Notes: a model not told the origin generated them from the sequence alone. Positions 40,870 through 54,372 are shown, numbered from the stretch's first letter. The stretch is DNA of 64,000 nt from Pegea sp. RAD2-039 (GCA_034620365.1 JAQGEQ010000175.1:1178001-1242000), one strand, 5' to 3'. Translations and numbers: made by a program.

Positions 40870-42120
40870 TTTTGCGCGTTATCTACTACGAACGGAGAAG
40901 CAGAAGCCAGGACAATCAACATTTTTCTCCCTGCAGCATCATCCATGTCAGTTTGTGAGTACATGAAGAACCTCAACTCAATGGAGTCACTTCATCCTAA
41001 ATTCCCAGAATTACTCCCAGATTCTTGATCATAGGGCAATTGCTGGAGCCTCTTATTATTCACCTAGATTCATAGTATCCTCATCACTGCCGTGTTTTGA
41101 TTCATACATCATGTATATAATATTTTGTCATCTCAATTGAACGACAAGGAAGTAGCTATCACCGATGTGCTGAAGAAAGAAGCCAAGTTAATCTATAAAA
41201 GACTTTTGATGCACTTTTGTAAGTCTGGCCAAGGACTGTGATTTTAAGACAAGGCTGACAGATCGGTTGAAGCTGCAGAAGAAGCAGTAAACTCAATAAA
41301 ACTCAAGGAGGAGGACCAAGCAGAACCGACAGTAGCAGCTATGAAAGGAGTTTGTTTAAAATATGGAGGTAGCAAACCTCATGATTTTAAAAGATACTGA
41401 GCTGGTTTGAGCATATTTTTCAAATATGGGAAGAAGGGACACTATAGTCGAGCCTGTCATCTTCAGAAGAGATCTCCTAAGAAACAATTAGGAAGGCAAA
41501 AAATGAGAAAGCCGCAGTGACTGGCCAATGACATGAAGTACTGGGGCCTACTCAATTTTCCAGAAAATTGAACCATACAAAGGTAGGTGATGTCTTTGTT
41601 ACAGGAGGGGTATTTAAGGCTCTTATTGATACTGTTTATGCTCGAAGAACTTCGTTCTATCACGTAAAAAGATGAGATGGTTAAAGTTATTGCCCTTATT
41701 TTAGCTAATAAACAAGATGATGATAGTGTAAGAAAGGTTGAACTGCACGAGGCTAACCCGATGTACGCGCGAGTCCGTTATCCGGATGGAAGGGAAACCA
41801 ACGTTTCTTTGAGGAATCTAGCCAGATACCCAAATGCTGATGAATAGGACTTTGGCGTTCATTCAGGACGGGGTAATACAGAAGATAACCCCCGACGGGT
41901 TTCACTAAGTGATATAAACGAGAATCCCGATGATAACATCATAACTAGAGAGGAAGAAGAAGATGGAGAGAGGGCGAATCTAGGGTGAAGGTTTCTAACA
42001 GGGAAATGACGACGAGATTTGAGGGTTCGGATACCTGGAGTGGTAACGTCAGCCCGAAGAGCAGGAGAAACGGAGGTCCATCAGATCATTTAAAGAAATA
42101 CTCCCAAGGCGCCTAAGCTG
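40870..42120 (+). pseudogene. Decayed Ty3/gypsy-like retrotransposon, internally deleted, unit A
   Basis: Fragments of a gag-pol polyprotein remain in order but in different frames and with stops. Around 41335-41470 there is a degenerate zinc-knuckle region (KGVCLKYGGS ... KYGKKGHYSRACH). Around 41585-41630 there is a protease-like segment (FKALIDT, lacking the Gly that should follow). At about 41727-41847 there is a late-pol C-terminal segment (NPMYARVRYPDGRETNVSLR). Reverse transcriptase, RNase H and the integrase catalytic core are absent from the short gap between protease and C-terminus. The copy cannot be autonomous. Flanking LTRs were not demonstrated. Confidence 0.7.
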
Positions 42121-42355
42121 GGACTAATTGTTATTGATGGTTATAATGAGGCAACGTTCGATCTTTAATATTCAGTTCAATTATTTGGTCGTAGAGAATG
42201 TAATAAAGTATTTTTCGGTGCGTAAATGTGTTAAACGTCATTCTTGTATAGACAGTTGTCATTTGACAATAGAATTTGCAGTAGATAGTGCGTATCATCA
42301 GTATATTTATAGTTGTTGTTAGTCTCCTTAATAATTAAATAAAGTTCGATATATA

Positions 42356-42377
42356 ACTCATTATATATATAATGAGT
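42356..42377. repeat. Perfect 22-bp palindrome, unit A
   Basis: ACTCATTATAT and its exact reverse complement meet without a spacer. It lies about 240 bp past the gypsy-like relic and is repeated in unit B (54351-54372). It may be a terminus of a mobile element or a cruciform-prone site. Confidence 0.6.
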
Positions 42378-42379
42378 CA

Positions 42380-44939
42380 TTATCATTACAAAAGTCGACC
42401 TTGCCTATAAAGTGTTTAATCTAAGGTATAAGTCTTGGTGTTAGGCGTACTAGATCTACTTTCAATTCATTTTTTGGCCATTACTCTTTTTACTATTACT
42501 ATTACTCTTTTTGGTCTTTACACAAATATCTGAGAAGGACGAAAAAACCGATAGCCTCTTTTTGTCACTATTTACACAAAAGACCAAATTGAGTATTTAA
42601 TGACTCCATGCTTCACAATACACTGTACTCCTGAATATTGATGCCAGCTAAGCATATACCACTCGTGGTATCTGCATAGGTATCTTTCTTTAGTGAGTCC
42701 ATATCACCAGAAAACGTATAAGATTGAGAAATTAATATCTAAATACTTATAAGCCTTTTTTAGTAGAAGCTAAACCTTTTCAGATAGATGGTTTGAAAAT
42801 ATTAAAATAGTTTATTTTTGAATTTACAAAATCATTATGCACTGCTAAACGAAAAGACGTTTGAGTTAGGATAAATTAAGGAAAAATTTAATCTCAACTT
42901 TTGAATATTAGGTGAAAAAATAATATTTTTCATCTAATATTCAAATGAGTAATTATAATGATAATTAATTCGTAATCGCTAGAAACAACTTTATGGGTCT
43001 TGTAAGATTTCAGTCTTTTGTTAAAAACGTTTGAGTAAGTCTTCTGTATATAAAATCTAAATTAAAAAGAAAATTGATGAAGTCATCAATTTACCCTTTT
43101 GGTCAGAAATTTTGCTTCCGGAATATTTTATGAAAATAAAACATTTTTGGCAAAAACTAGATAAAAGCAGAAATAAATATAAGAATTTTTACTATATTAA
43201 TATAAAAGATGGAATAAGGATTCTATTTAAATATTTCAAACGTTTTTGTAACTAAAACAGTAATAATTTAAAACTGAGGAATTAATCTTTAAACTAGTTT
43301 TTAAAACTATATTGTGCCTAATAAATTTTGTGAAGAATTAAGCAAGATTATTTACATTTAATAGAGTTTGAGTTTACTTAAATATCACAAAGATTAAATT
43401 TAATTTTAAACCAGGAAGACCAAACGCTCTTACCAAAACTCACTAATGCACATTTTACTGTACATCTAACATCTCTTTGCATCTTGTATTCGTCTATACG
43501 TTTTTATAAAAAGTCATTAATATAAACACACTTTTCGAGAATTAATATTTTCACATCTTTTTCAAGTTATTAGGTTTAACAAATCCTATAGTTTGCTGCT
43601 TCTGACAATTATTAACTAATACGTTTTTACCAGTTATAAATTGCATTTTTACAATTTAATATGCTTGATATGTGTCAATTTTACTTAGCTCTACGTAGCC
43701 TACCAGAATTGAATAAAAAACAAGTGTATAAACTTAATTGTTCGCCACTATTACTTTCTAAGTTAGTTAGAGTTGACTAAATTTGCACTTTTTGAAAATT
43801 TTCAACCATAGTGAATTTTTTAATTTTAATTTTTTATTGTTCATAATGTACATAAGAAAATAATGTGAATAATTATATTGTTTATAAACTTAAAAAACTA
43901 TTATGGTCAAAGTCTAAGTTTTATATGAAATTTATTGTGTTTAATTAAACTTATCATTAATTTAATGTAAAAATTTTTACATTAATTGATAAACTTTTGA
44001 TATTTAACGTTCTGATAACTCTTTAAACAATCTAACAAATTTCATTGTTTCAAAAAATAATCATTTGGCAAACAGTATAGTAAGACATGTAGGCCAAATT
44101 TTTAAAACTCTGCGATAATTTGGATACCGATCAATTTTCATACTTAGTGAAGATACGTAAAAGTGTAGGGTAGCAGACACGATTTTTTCACATATTCAGT
44201 CTTTAATTTCTTTACCAAACTTCAAAAAAATTTAAAAACTTCTCAATACGTATAATTTAATTAAAAAATACATTGATCAAAATATAAGTAAGAATCTATT
44301 CCAGTTTCAGTCAAGTTGTATTCAAATTTCATTTTTATACGCGTAGAAGCCAAACTAAACGTTATTTTCAATAAGATAAACTTCTTGAAGTAGTATGCAA
44401 GGAATAGTATAGCAATAGTCAGACAAAAGCTCAATAAAATTTACTTAATGTTAATATGTTAGTTATTTCAAGTTTCAGATAACTGTAACTTTGAAATAAT
44501 ACTACCATTTCATATTGCCTTTTTAGATTTAGATAATTCTCCTGGTTTATATTATCCAAAACCTGCGAAGTAAAGCAATAAAGTTATTAATTGAAATTTA
44601 AGTTTTTTGTTAAACTGTTTCGAAATTTATTGATTAAGTTTTTTCTATATATAAAATTACAACTTCTATTTGTACAAAAAAGGATTTATCGCAAAAAAAA
44701 ACAAACCGCAATGACACAACAAATAAACTGAGATATTAACAATTATAAGTAAGCTACTTCATAAGAAGATATTTTATAAATGTTTGGAATTTTGTAGAAA
44801 CAACAAACACTTTACAAGAATGTGTCTACCCCACGGGCATTGAATAAACTCTATACATGAAGAAAATAATGGTTTGAAACTTCCAAAAATGTCTTGAAAC
44901 TAAGTTGCAAGTATCACTTAATAGAAATTTGAAATTTGG
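42380..44939. other. Anonymous AT-rich DNA, unit A
   Basis: Apart from the hairpin above and an inverted pair TTTGGTCTTT / AAAGACCAAA near 42510-42590, nothing was recognised. No exon on either strand has paired splice sites. Confidence 0.5.
42896..42953. repeat. Hairpin present only in unit A
   Basis: Two arms of about 20 bp (TTGAATATTAGGTGAAAAA and a nearly exact inverted match) are separated by a few bases. They lie within the 71 bp (42901-42971) that unit B lacks. This could be a hairpin-mediated deletion from B or a small insertion in A. Confidence 0.65.
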
Positions 44940-45476
44940 TCAGTGTACCCGTCCTCCTGAAATGGTCCAAGTTGTTGCTCTTTCAATCCTCCTAGTAGTT
45001 TTAATAAAGTTAATCCAGTTAACCCTTAGGTATATTCTTGTGGTAACATTTTGAAGCACATTACCGTGACTAGCTCTTATTAATTTGAATTCTTTAGAAT
45101 ATCCAGTTGGACTCTGCTCACCAAGAAGTCTTACTTTAGAGCTTGTACAGGATATATACCTAGCGTTTTGTTGGTCAGTTGATTTTATTAAAAATGAAAA
45201 TGATCCATTTTCGAAATTGTTGGAATTTACAAACTTCCAGTAATAACTTGGTCTTGGAAGTTTTACTCTTATTAGAAACCTAAACGGAACCATTTGGTTT
45301 CCAGTCAATGCCTGTATAATACGAGCTTGATATTCATCTGAGTATTCAAGTGCTAACTTAATAAATTCTTCATTCAGCAGAACAATATCACTTTCATTTT
45401 GTGACATGTTGGTGATAGCTTCTTGACTAACTTGTGTCACTATATTATCACTTTCCTCATTTGTAATGTTGTTCAT
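44940..45476 (-). CDS. Small gene of unknown family, copy A (178 aa from ATG)
   Basis: Open from ATG 45476 to stop at 44940. The frame is also open upstream to about 45538 with a hydrophobic stretch (NFSFYTFFLLYTFYNSITV). That stretch follows possible acceptors near 45539, so a spliced N-terminal signal segment is plausible. Five N-glycosylation sequons (NIT, NMS, NES, NGS, NVT) fit an extracellular protein. The C-terminal 100 residues alternate short strands and turns (GSFSFLI, RYISCTSSKVRLLG, EFKLIRAS, RIYLRVN, TTWTISGG), which reminds me of beta-trefoil modules. That resemblance is impression, not homology. There are few Cys. Against copy B it differs by 10 residue changes and lacks a 4-residue insertion after MVPFR. 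No family is recognised. Its persistence as an intact frame in both units supports a real gene. Confidence 0.6.
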   Translation of the reverse strand: MNNITNEESDNIVTQVSQEAITNMSQNESDIVLLNEEFIKLALEYSDEYQARIIQALTGNQMVPFRFLIRVKLPRPSYYWKFVNSNNFENGSFSFLIKSTDQQNARYISCTSSKVRLLGEQSPTGYSKEFKLIRASHGNVLQNVTTRIYLRVNWINFIKTTRRIERATTWTISGGRVH

Positions 45477-45685
45477 CACAGTTATTGAATTGTAGAAAGT
45501 GTACAAAAGAAAGAAAGTGTAAAAAGAGAAGTTAGCTGCTTAATTCTTCTGCAAATATCAGCTTGTCACTAATTTCCAGAATAAATATATTCAAATGATT
45601 GAATAAAGTTTGCTTAAAAATATCAAATCTGATTAAAGTTTAGTTTTAATTATTCACTGTAAAGTTACAGAAGTTTTATTTTGTT

Positions 45686-45913
45686 ATGTTTATTATTGCC
45701 GTTACACAAAACAATCTATGTTGTTGCTCATTTAATAAAATAAAGCTGAATAGATATATCTACTGTACAAACCAACTATCTTTATTTCATGACACTTTGA
45801 AATACAAAATCGTGAATAACTTTAATATATCTAAAGTTACAGTATATATTTTTAATAATACAAATCAACATCTTCTTGAAGATTGTATAACATTGTACCG
45901 TTATTTGTATTAA
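45686..45913 (+). other. Short + strand open frame, unit A, doubtful
   Basis: A 75-codon ATG frame 210 bp upstream of, and divergent from, the small - strand gene. It is Asn/Ile/Tyr-rich with a CCC run (NNLCCCSF). It recurs in unit B at 57622-57849 with one residue change (R to H near the end). No splice or family support. Conservation only reflects the recent duplication. Confidence 0.15.
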
Positions 45914-46295
45914 CTCTATATATACTTACTATCCAGAAAGGAACGTTTATCTATATAAAATAAAATAAGTTTTGCACATGTTCTTAACTAAAGTTTCATT
46001 TCCAATTTTTTAAGTTTCTGGTTTAAATAGAAGACAATCTTAATAATTGTAAAAGATCAATGTAAAAAACCCAAAACAAAAATACTGTAATTATCCTATG
46101 TAATCTTTATAAAAGCAAACTGTAAAAGCTAAAAAATATATAATCTTTTCAAAGTTGTACTACTGAAATTTTGTTGAAAAGTTATATACATATAGTTGAA
46201 CTATTGTAGATAGCAAGCAATGAAAAAGAATTGCCTCAGGTCAAAACCTAGCTATATCGCTTTTATTTAAACTGTAAACAAACTACTAATAGAGT

Positions 46296-49200
46296 TTTGC
46301 GTTGTGTAGTAAGGTGCACAATTTTAGTGAGTAAATAAACTTTTTTATTTCTTTTTCGTACAAAATTTATTTTGATGTCTTCAATGAATAACTAATAAAT
46401 TGTATAATTATATTTTGTAAAATTTTCTGCGTATTTACATTATTTGAACAATTTATAAACGGAACTATTTATAATCGGTCGAAAGTAATTCAGATTTGAT
46501 AAATATTCTTTTTTACTTGACTTATAGCTTCATTCGCTTATTTTTTAAACTGTGTTTTTCATTAGAAATTGTTTAATTTGTTAAAGACACTAAATTCCCA
46601 TTAACTTGATTTACTTATTTTCGCTCTAAACCTTAAACTGGTTTTTCATTCTTAATAACATCATAACTGCTCGCTTTATTTTCGTTTGTTATTTCTTCGA
46701 CTTTGCTAAAATACAAATTATAATTTGGTGATTGATAAGATGAAGTAACTTAAATCCATAGGTGTCTTTCTAACTCCGAATCGATATCTTCTAGCACAGA
46801 TTGAGTTAGGGGATTTTCACTTGTGATGGTTTTATTTTTTTTAATTTTTCCTTTTCATGTATTGAAACATTCCATTTTTATTGATGCGTGCATTGCTCGT
46901 GAAACCGGCATCATGAATTATGCAAATTGTCGTTGTAATACTTAAACATAAATCAGAAAATTAATTTCTTTCAGCCGTGATTTAAATGTAAAATAAATGG
47001 AAATTATTTTCTAAATCTGCTAGTATTAAAAATTGAGTTATTTTTTTTCTTTGAACAGATAATTAAGCTGTTGCGTTTTATTGTGTTGCTTCATTAGCAA
47101 TGTTAAGAAAAGAGAATATTACACTTACTATTACACTTTTTTATTGCTGTTATTGTCAATTTTTTAACGGCGGCAATACATATACTTCAGAAAAAATGAT
47201 TTTATAAGTTTTAGTTAAGTATCAAAAACAATAAAGTTAAAAGACAAATTTCTTTAGAAAATTCCTCATTAAAAATCTTACTTGTAAGCATATTTCAAAA
47301 TCTAATATTGTGGAGAAATTTGATTAAAATTAATGTAACTACAAAGTGCGGTTGACAAGTTTCTAAAAGCTCAAGGAATTTGTATAAAGTGTTGATTAAT
47401 CACTTGGTTTCATTTTACAAAAAGAAATGACAAAATATGTTTTGCTAATTTTTCATTTAATTCACTGTAAACAGCATTTTGAAAATCTTTTATTTGCTGT
47501 TCAAATCTTGCAAATAAGTCTTGACTCCAACAGCTTGATTTAATATTTTTCAAATTACTTAAAATACCATCTTAATTCTATATTTAGTTTTACCTAAATA
47601 TTTACGCATCAAAATCTGCAATCAAAAGATTTTATTTAACACAAAAGCAAGTTGTCTAGTTACCGCTTGTTGAAATTTTCTCAGAAATTTTACTTATTAT
47701 TGTAACAATTTCATTTGAAAAGTGGTAAAAAATGAATAACAACTGTTATATGTTGTAAGTTGCACATTCAGCTTACATCAGCTAATCGTTTAGCTAATAT
47801 TGATTTAAATTCATTAGATACCAGCTATTTTCTTGGTTTTTTTAAACAAATTAAGTTGTTAATAGATCATTTTTTACATGTACTTTAAAATATAATCCTG
47901 TTGTCTAATTACTATTAAGCAAAGTTTAAATTGAAAATATCAGTAATTACGTAATAAGTTTTATTATTAAAGTAATACATATATATCTTTGCTATTAAAT
48001 GTTAACTTTACATCAAGGTATAGTTAAAAACTTTTTAATTTTACTTCCTTGTTTGCTATTCTCTAATTATATTTTCAAGCTATTGTAAGCTCTTTAACTG
48101 TCTTTAAACTGTAGTCAACATACTTTAGTTACTATTTACGGTTACAGAGAAACGATTTACTTTTGTAAATGAAAATATCTATCAAAAAATGAAATGGTTT
48201 TAGCAACTTTAACTTTTTTAGATTATTTTTTAATATGACTTTAAAACCTCTGTTCGAACAGTCTGTTTAAAAGATGTTTTATGCTGTTAAAAACTGTTAT
48301 TTTCTAAACAAATTGTTGTTTTGATTATGTTTTTTTTCGTAGATTACAAAGTTAAAAATAAAAATTTTAAGTATAAGTTTTACACACAAAATAAATTATG
48401 ATTAATGATATTTTAAAATCAAAACCTCGTAACTGTTTCAACTTCCTAAAAAACATTTTAAGTAACTTCCTAATTGCTTCTTTTCAATTTTGAGTTTATA
48501 TCAAGATTAAAACAGAGATTATTTTTTTTGTAAAGAATAAATGCTGAACCAACATTTTAAAAGAATTTTTTTAAAATCATATTAACTTAGTAAGCTAGTA
48601 AAAATTTGAAAGTAATTTTATTCATTAAAAGTAAGTAAATGTTTTTTCAATCAGATTTTTGTTTATTTTGTATCTTTATGTAAATTTTTACATGTAATTT
48701 CAAACAATGTAAAAAAATCGATGTTTACAAGTAGTTTTTCTGATGTATTTAGATCAGTGATTTATGTATACCAGCAACAGTTCAATGATATAAAACAGTG
48801 TTAATAAACTAAATCGTTAAATAAGTAATATTTCTATCTATTTATAAAATGTATTACTAAAGAAAGGTACTTAAAAGATGAGAAGATATTAAAAAATGTA
48901 AAAGTTCAACTGCAGTCCCACTTTTAAACATATATGTAAGTTAAACTTTAAAAATTAGAAAAAGATCCAGCTTAAAAGAATTTTTAAAGCAGAAATAAAA
49001 ATGTCCAGTTTCTTTTAATTTTATGTTATGTGGCAGATTTTTATGTTCTATCGCACTGTAATTGGTACAGTAACAGGAAAATAATTATAAATAACTTATT
49101 TTGAGCCAATTATTCTTATTTTGGTTGCTTTACAATAATAGTAGCCTTTCAATGCTCTTAGCGAGTAAATATTTTGTTCAAAGTATAATTTGTTTTTTTA

Positions 49201-50986
49201 AATATAGATCGAATAGACTGGAGGTTTTATTTACTAATTGTAAATTTTTCGAATAATCATGACAATAAAACATTTAAACTTTAATAATAAGTTAAATATG
49301 TTATGTTTTCTACTCATAGATTTGCTTTTTTGTATAAATCTGAAGAAACTATATTTAATTTAATCACATTTAAGCCTTAGGTAGTCATTATCAAACATTT
49401 GTTGATTGTTTCAACTTAAATGTAAATTAATTGGTATCTACACTTGTATACAAAACCTAATTGAGATTTCATAAAAGTATTTATTGGTCTTTTTTAACTA
49501 ATAAATTTAAAATAATTTTTTATTAAATATAGTACTTCAAATATATTTTCAAAGTTTTCAAAAATTTTAATATTAAAGTTAAAGCTTTTTTTCAAGCTGA
49601 CATAACCATTTTTTAAATGTCATAGAAACAAAATACAAAAAGATTGAAAGATATAGTAATAAGTGCTTACTTCTATGACAAGTTTGTGTAAAAGTTGAAA
49701 TGCTTAAATGTTACAAAAAAACTTAATTAATATAAATTGAAAATTTATGTCACAGTTTTCAAATATCTTTGGGGAAAAATATTTAAACATTAATTTGTTG
49801 AAATATTTTTGTAAATACAAACTATTTCATAGAGAAACACAAACCTAAACTCATTTAGATAAATCAACTTTGAAATGTAACATGAAGCATAAAATAAATT
49901 AGAATCACCACCAAATAGAAATTTCAATATATAGGTTGCAGATAAGACTTTCGATCAATTATTATTTTTCAAATTAAAGATGTTAATCATTTACAGAACT
50001 TATCCATGTAATCTTCTTCCTATAACCACATATTTTCAAGTTTCATGTCGGAAAAGGCAAACCCACAGATTACTTAGCTGTCAAAAGCACCAAAGTAGGC
50101 TATTAGAGATGCTGCTAAACGTTACCAAAACTGTAATTGACCCAGCTGTACACGGCCTCTTTATGGAGTAGATTACAAGAGACCCCAAGAAAAGTATTAG
50201 ATAAGTAGCTAAGAGTTTATTGTCGTTAACAATATCTTTATTGGCAAAAAAGATTCAAACTAGCCCCTTTAAAATGACCGGCATGCATCTAACACTAATT
50301 CAAAATAAAATTTTAATTAAACATGATTAATTGATCTAAATATTGTTTTCGATTTTTGTAATTTAAATGAATAAAATTGAGAAAAAATTCTCTTAAAATA
50401 TTCGCTTAAAGCAATTTATATAAAAAACGTTTAAACTTTCCTCTAAAAACTGTAAGAGACTTGTCAAAATGAAAATATCATATCTCTGGTTTGTGGTTTT
50501 GATGGTTGTCTATCTTTGAAGTATTTGTTTAAACATTTTATTTAATTAAGATTTTATTTTATTTTTTTAACCCGCTTCGGCCGCAAACGGCAATCCTTGT
50601 ATAAGTTCCAAATATGTCACCCTCTCCTTTATATAAGAATTTAATATTAAAATCGAAAGATTATTTGAGACAATTACCACACTGTTTCAGCATCATCAGC
50701 TTATTATAACCACATTTGGCATTGCTAAAAACTAATAATATTTTTTGTTTAAGATATCATCTCACTGGAAAAGGATTATTTTCTTCATACCATTTATAAA
50801 TGAGTTTCTGAATTAAAGAAATATCAATTAACATAAAATAGTTGAGGTTTAAATATGACAAAATATTACAAAAATTAACTATAAAAACCACAATTTTATC
50901 CGAGAAGTTTTAATAACTATAAAATGATTTAATTATTTTTTAAACAGTTTGAAAAATTAAAAAAATAAATAGAATTATTATTCAAA
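46296..50986. other. Anonymous DNA in duplication unit B
   Basis: Near-identical counterpart of 34300-38990. Nothing further recognised. Confidence 0.5.
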
Positions 50987-51510
50987 ATAAACAAATTGGT
51001 TCTTACAGAATTAAATAAATTTTCAAACAAGTTTTACGAGACCTTTTACAAGGATTAAAATTGGCAAATTAACAACTTCTATAATCAAACATATTTCATA
51101 ACAATTTACTTTTATATTTATACCCAATTATATCAATCTTCTAGAGCAAAAGCTATGGATATTTAGCTGTTGATCATGCCACAGGATTCCACTCTCCACG
51201 CCTGCCACGTTATACAGCAGAACAGACTGACTGATGTAGCTAGGCCCAGCTGGCGTTGCAGCAGCCGCCAGAACGACACTTAGTTCAGCGACAAACTGCC
51301 TACGGGGCTTCAACTGTGAATATGAATTTGGATTTTTGCATCTCCTAGAAGTGTTGTCATTTTAACAGATTCATTTCTAAGAGGTCCTTTCTACTAGGGC
51401 TTTTATATAGACTTTTACTTGTCACTAATATGTGTCCACCTGGGATCAAACCCGGAATTCCCTGCTTGGTAGGCAGGTATAGTAACCACTTCGCCATACG
51501 GATGGTCATA
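50987..51510 (-). mobile_element. tRNA-derived SINE, unit B
   Basis: Duplicate of the SINE at 38991-39514, at offset 11,996. It was copied with the unit and is not an independent insertion. Box A (51486-51496) and box B (51442-51452) are intact on the - strand. Confidence 0.88.
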
Positions 51511-52864
51511 CATTTTATTAGTTTCAGTATTTCACATAAAGAATTGATGTTATGTAAGTGTTTCAGATTGAAAATGTACAAACAAAATATTTTAAAAACG
51601 CAAAAACACTAAAATCAGTCTCTATCATAAAAACCATTAGTAAAATTATTCAATTTTCTCAGTTATTTTTGATGGAACCTCAAGTTATCTTCAACCACAA
51701 AATACATTTATTTTCTGTTAAAAACATTTAATATAGAGAATCATTTACTGTTTCTACAATGTTTTCTTTTGATCTTTTTTTTGCTAATTATCTGAGTATT
51801 TAAATAATATTTTTTAGTGACGATATAGACATGTAGTTAAGACGATTAGTCTTCTATTGTGCGTTGCCCATGTGGATGCCTACCTTGCCGTCGGAGATGC
51901 GGTACACCGCGCTATATATCGCCAGCTATTGAGTGCAGAAAATATCTGTCTTTGAATTTAACTAAATATTTGCGCAAGGGTTGCTTCAGGCGAAAAACTG
52001 GACACAAAATCTACCAAATTATTCATCCTAATGTCCTAAGTTACTAAGCCATATTACCGAGCAGTAGGTCTAAGGAATGGAGGTAGCTCAGGGTACGCTT
52101 CTCCTATTATAATCAAATCCCTTAAGCAGGTAATCCTTATAGCAGTCAACCTTCTACCTACCTACTGCTTCGTGCCTTGAAAGATTAAATTAATGTTCAT
52201 TAAGAATACAAAGTATGATAAACTTGATATACTCTAAACAAGAGTTTTCAACCACTTCAGAACATCAGCTAGCCATATCAGCTTCGTTAATGCTTAAGAG
52301 ATTAAAAAGAATATTTTTCGATTTTTGTAAACTTTGAGCAATTGTTCATTGGAGATGGTGAAAGTCCTTTTTTTTATCATAAAAAAATAATAATTATGTT
52401 AGTGTGAAATGGTGGGCGATTTAATAGGAAAAGTTATATTTAAGATAAGACTAAACAGTTAATAGCTTCTAGTTACCAACGGTAGCTACATATCATTAAG
52501 AAGTTTAAGATTTTTTTTCAAACGTGGTAAAGCTGTATAAACAATACACAAATCTAATAATTAAGCATTAATGAAATAACATTATTACACTTCACACCAA
52601 AAAAGCATTATAAATCTTAAGGGTATCAAAAATGTAATTTTGAAAGTGAGTTAGATTAAAATTGAATTAGATAAACTGCAAGTGAATTAGATGCAATAAA
52701 CCATCACAAAAAGTTATTCTTCTTGTTATTATTGATGCCAACTACGACGATAATGTTTAAATAGAACAATAGTTAATCTACATGAATTGCTTTAAGAGTT
52801 TTGATTACTTTATTCCGAAAGTATTTTTTTTCTGACGAAAAGATGTGAAGAAATCAAATGAAAT

Positions 52865-54115
52865 TTTTGCGCGTTATCTACTACGAACGGAGAAGCAGAA
52901 GCCAGGACAATCAACATTTTTCTCCCTGCAGCATCATCCATGTCAGTTTGTGAGTACATGAAGAACCTCAACTCAATGGAGTCACTTCATCCTAAATTCC
53001 CAGAATTACTCCCAGATTCTTGATCATAGGGCAATTGCTGGAGCCTCTTATTATTCACCTAGATTCATAGTATCCTCATCACTGCCGTGTTTTGATTCAT
53101 ACATCATGTATATAATATTTTGTCATCTCAATTGAACGACAAGGAAGTAGCTATCACCGATGTGCTGAAGAAAGAAGCCAAGTTAATCTATAAAAGACTT
53201 TTGATGCACTTTTGTAAGTCTGGCCAAGGACTGTGATTTTAAGACAAGGCTGACAGATCGGTTGAAGCTGCAGAAGAAGCAGTAAACTCAATAAAACTCA
53301 AGGAGGAGGACCAAGCAGAACCGACAGTAGCAGCTATGAAAGGAGTTTGTTTAAAATATGGAGGTAGCAAACCTCATGATTTTAAAAGATACTGAGCTGG
53401 TTTGAGCATATTTTTCAAATATGGGAAGAAGGGACATTATAGTCGAGCCTGTCATCTTCAGAAGAGATCTCCTAAGAAACAATTAGGAAGGCAAAAAATG
53501 AGAAAGCCGCAGTGACTGGCCAATGACATGAAGTACTGGGGCCTACTCAATTTTCCAGAAAATTGAACCATACAAAGGTAGGTGATGTCTTTGTTACAGG
53601 AGGGGTATTTAAGGCTCTTATTGATACTGTTTATGCTCGAAGAACTTCGTTCTATCACGTAAAAAGATGAGATGGTTAAAGTTATTGCCCTTATTTTAGC
53701 TAATAAACAAGATGATGATAGTGTAAGAAAGGTTGAACTGCACGAGGCTAACCCGATGTACGCGCGAGTCCGTTATCCGGATGGAAGGGAAACCAACGTT
53801 TCTTTGAGGAATCTAGCCAGATACCCAAATGCTGATGAATAGGACTTTGGCGTTCATTCAGGACGGGGTAATACAGAAGATAACCCCCGACGGGTTTCAC
53901 TAAGTGATATAAACGAGAATCCCGATGATAACATCATAACTAGAGAGGAAGAAGAAGATGGAGAGAGGGCGAATCTAGGGTGAAGGTTTCTAACAGGGAA
54001 ATGACGACGAGATTTGAGGGTTCGGATACCTGGAGTGGTAACGTCAGCCCGAAGAGCAGGAGAAACGGAGGTCCATCAGATCATTTAAAGAAATACTCCC
54101 AAGGCGCCTAAGCTG
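52865..54115 (+). pseudogene. Decayed Ty3/gypsy-like retrotransposon, unit B
   Basis: Duplicate of the relic at 40870-42120. It has the same zinc-knuckle, protease-like and late-pol fragments, the same stops and the same internal loss. One base differs near the knuckle (GGGACATTATAG here, GGGACACTATAG in A). The element had therefore decayed before the duplication. Confidence 0.7.
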
Positions 54116-54350
54116 GGACTAATTGTTATTGATGGTTATAATGAGGCAACGTTCGATCTTTAATATTCAGTTCAATTATTTGGTCGTAGAGAATGTAATA
54201 AAGTATTTTTCGGTGCGTAAATGTGTTAAACGTCATTCTTGTATAGACAGTTGTCATTTGACAATAGAATTTGCAGTAGATAGTGCGTATCATCAGTATA
54301 TTTATAGTTGTTGTTAGTCTCCTTAATAATTAAATAAAGTTCGATATATA

Positions 54351-54372
54351 ACTCATTATATATATAATGAGT
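54351..54372. repeat. Perfect 22-bp palindrome, unit B
   Basis: Unchanged duplicate of the palindrome at 42356-42377. Confidence 0.6.

Larger units (their letters stand above)
34300..46295. repeat. Tandem segmental duplication, unit A (about 12.0 kb)
   Basis: The block recurs directly and in the same orientation at 46296-58234. The offset is 11,996 bp at the left, 11,995 after a one-base homopolymer change near 40514, 11,924 after a 71-bp indel at 42901-42971, and 11,936 after a 12-bp indel in the small - strand gene. Both unit ends carry TTT at the junction. It contains about 4.7 kb of anonymous DNA, a SINE, a decayed gypsy-like element, more anonymous DNA and the small gene at 44940-45476. 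Confidence 0.95.
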
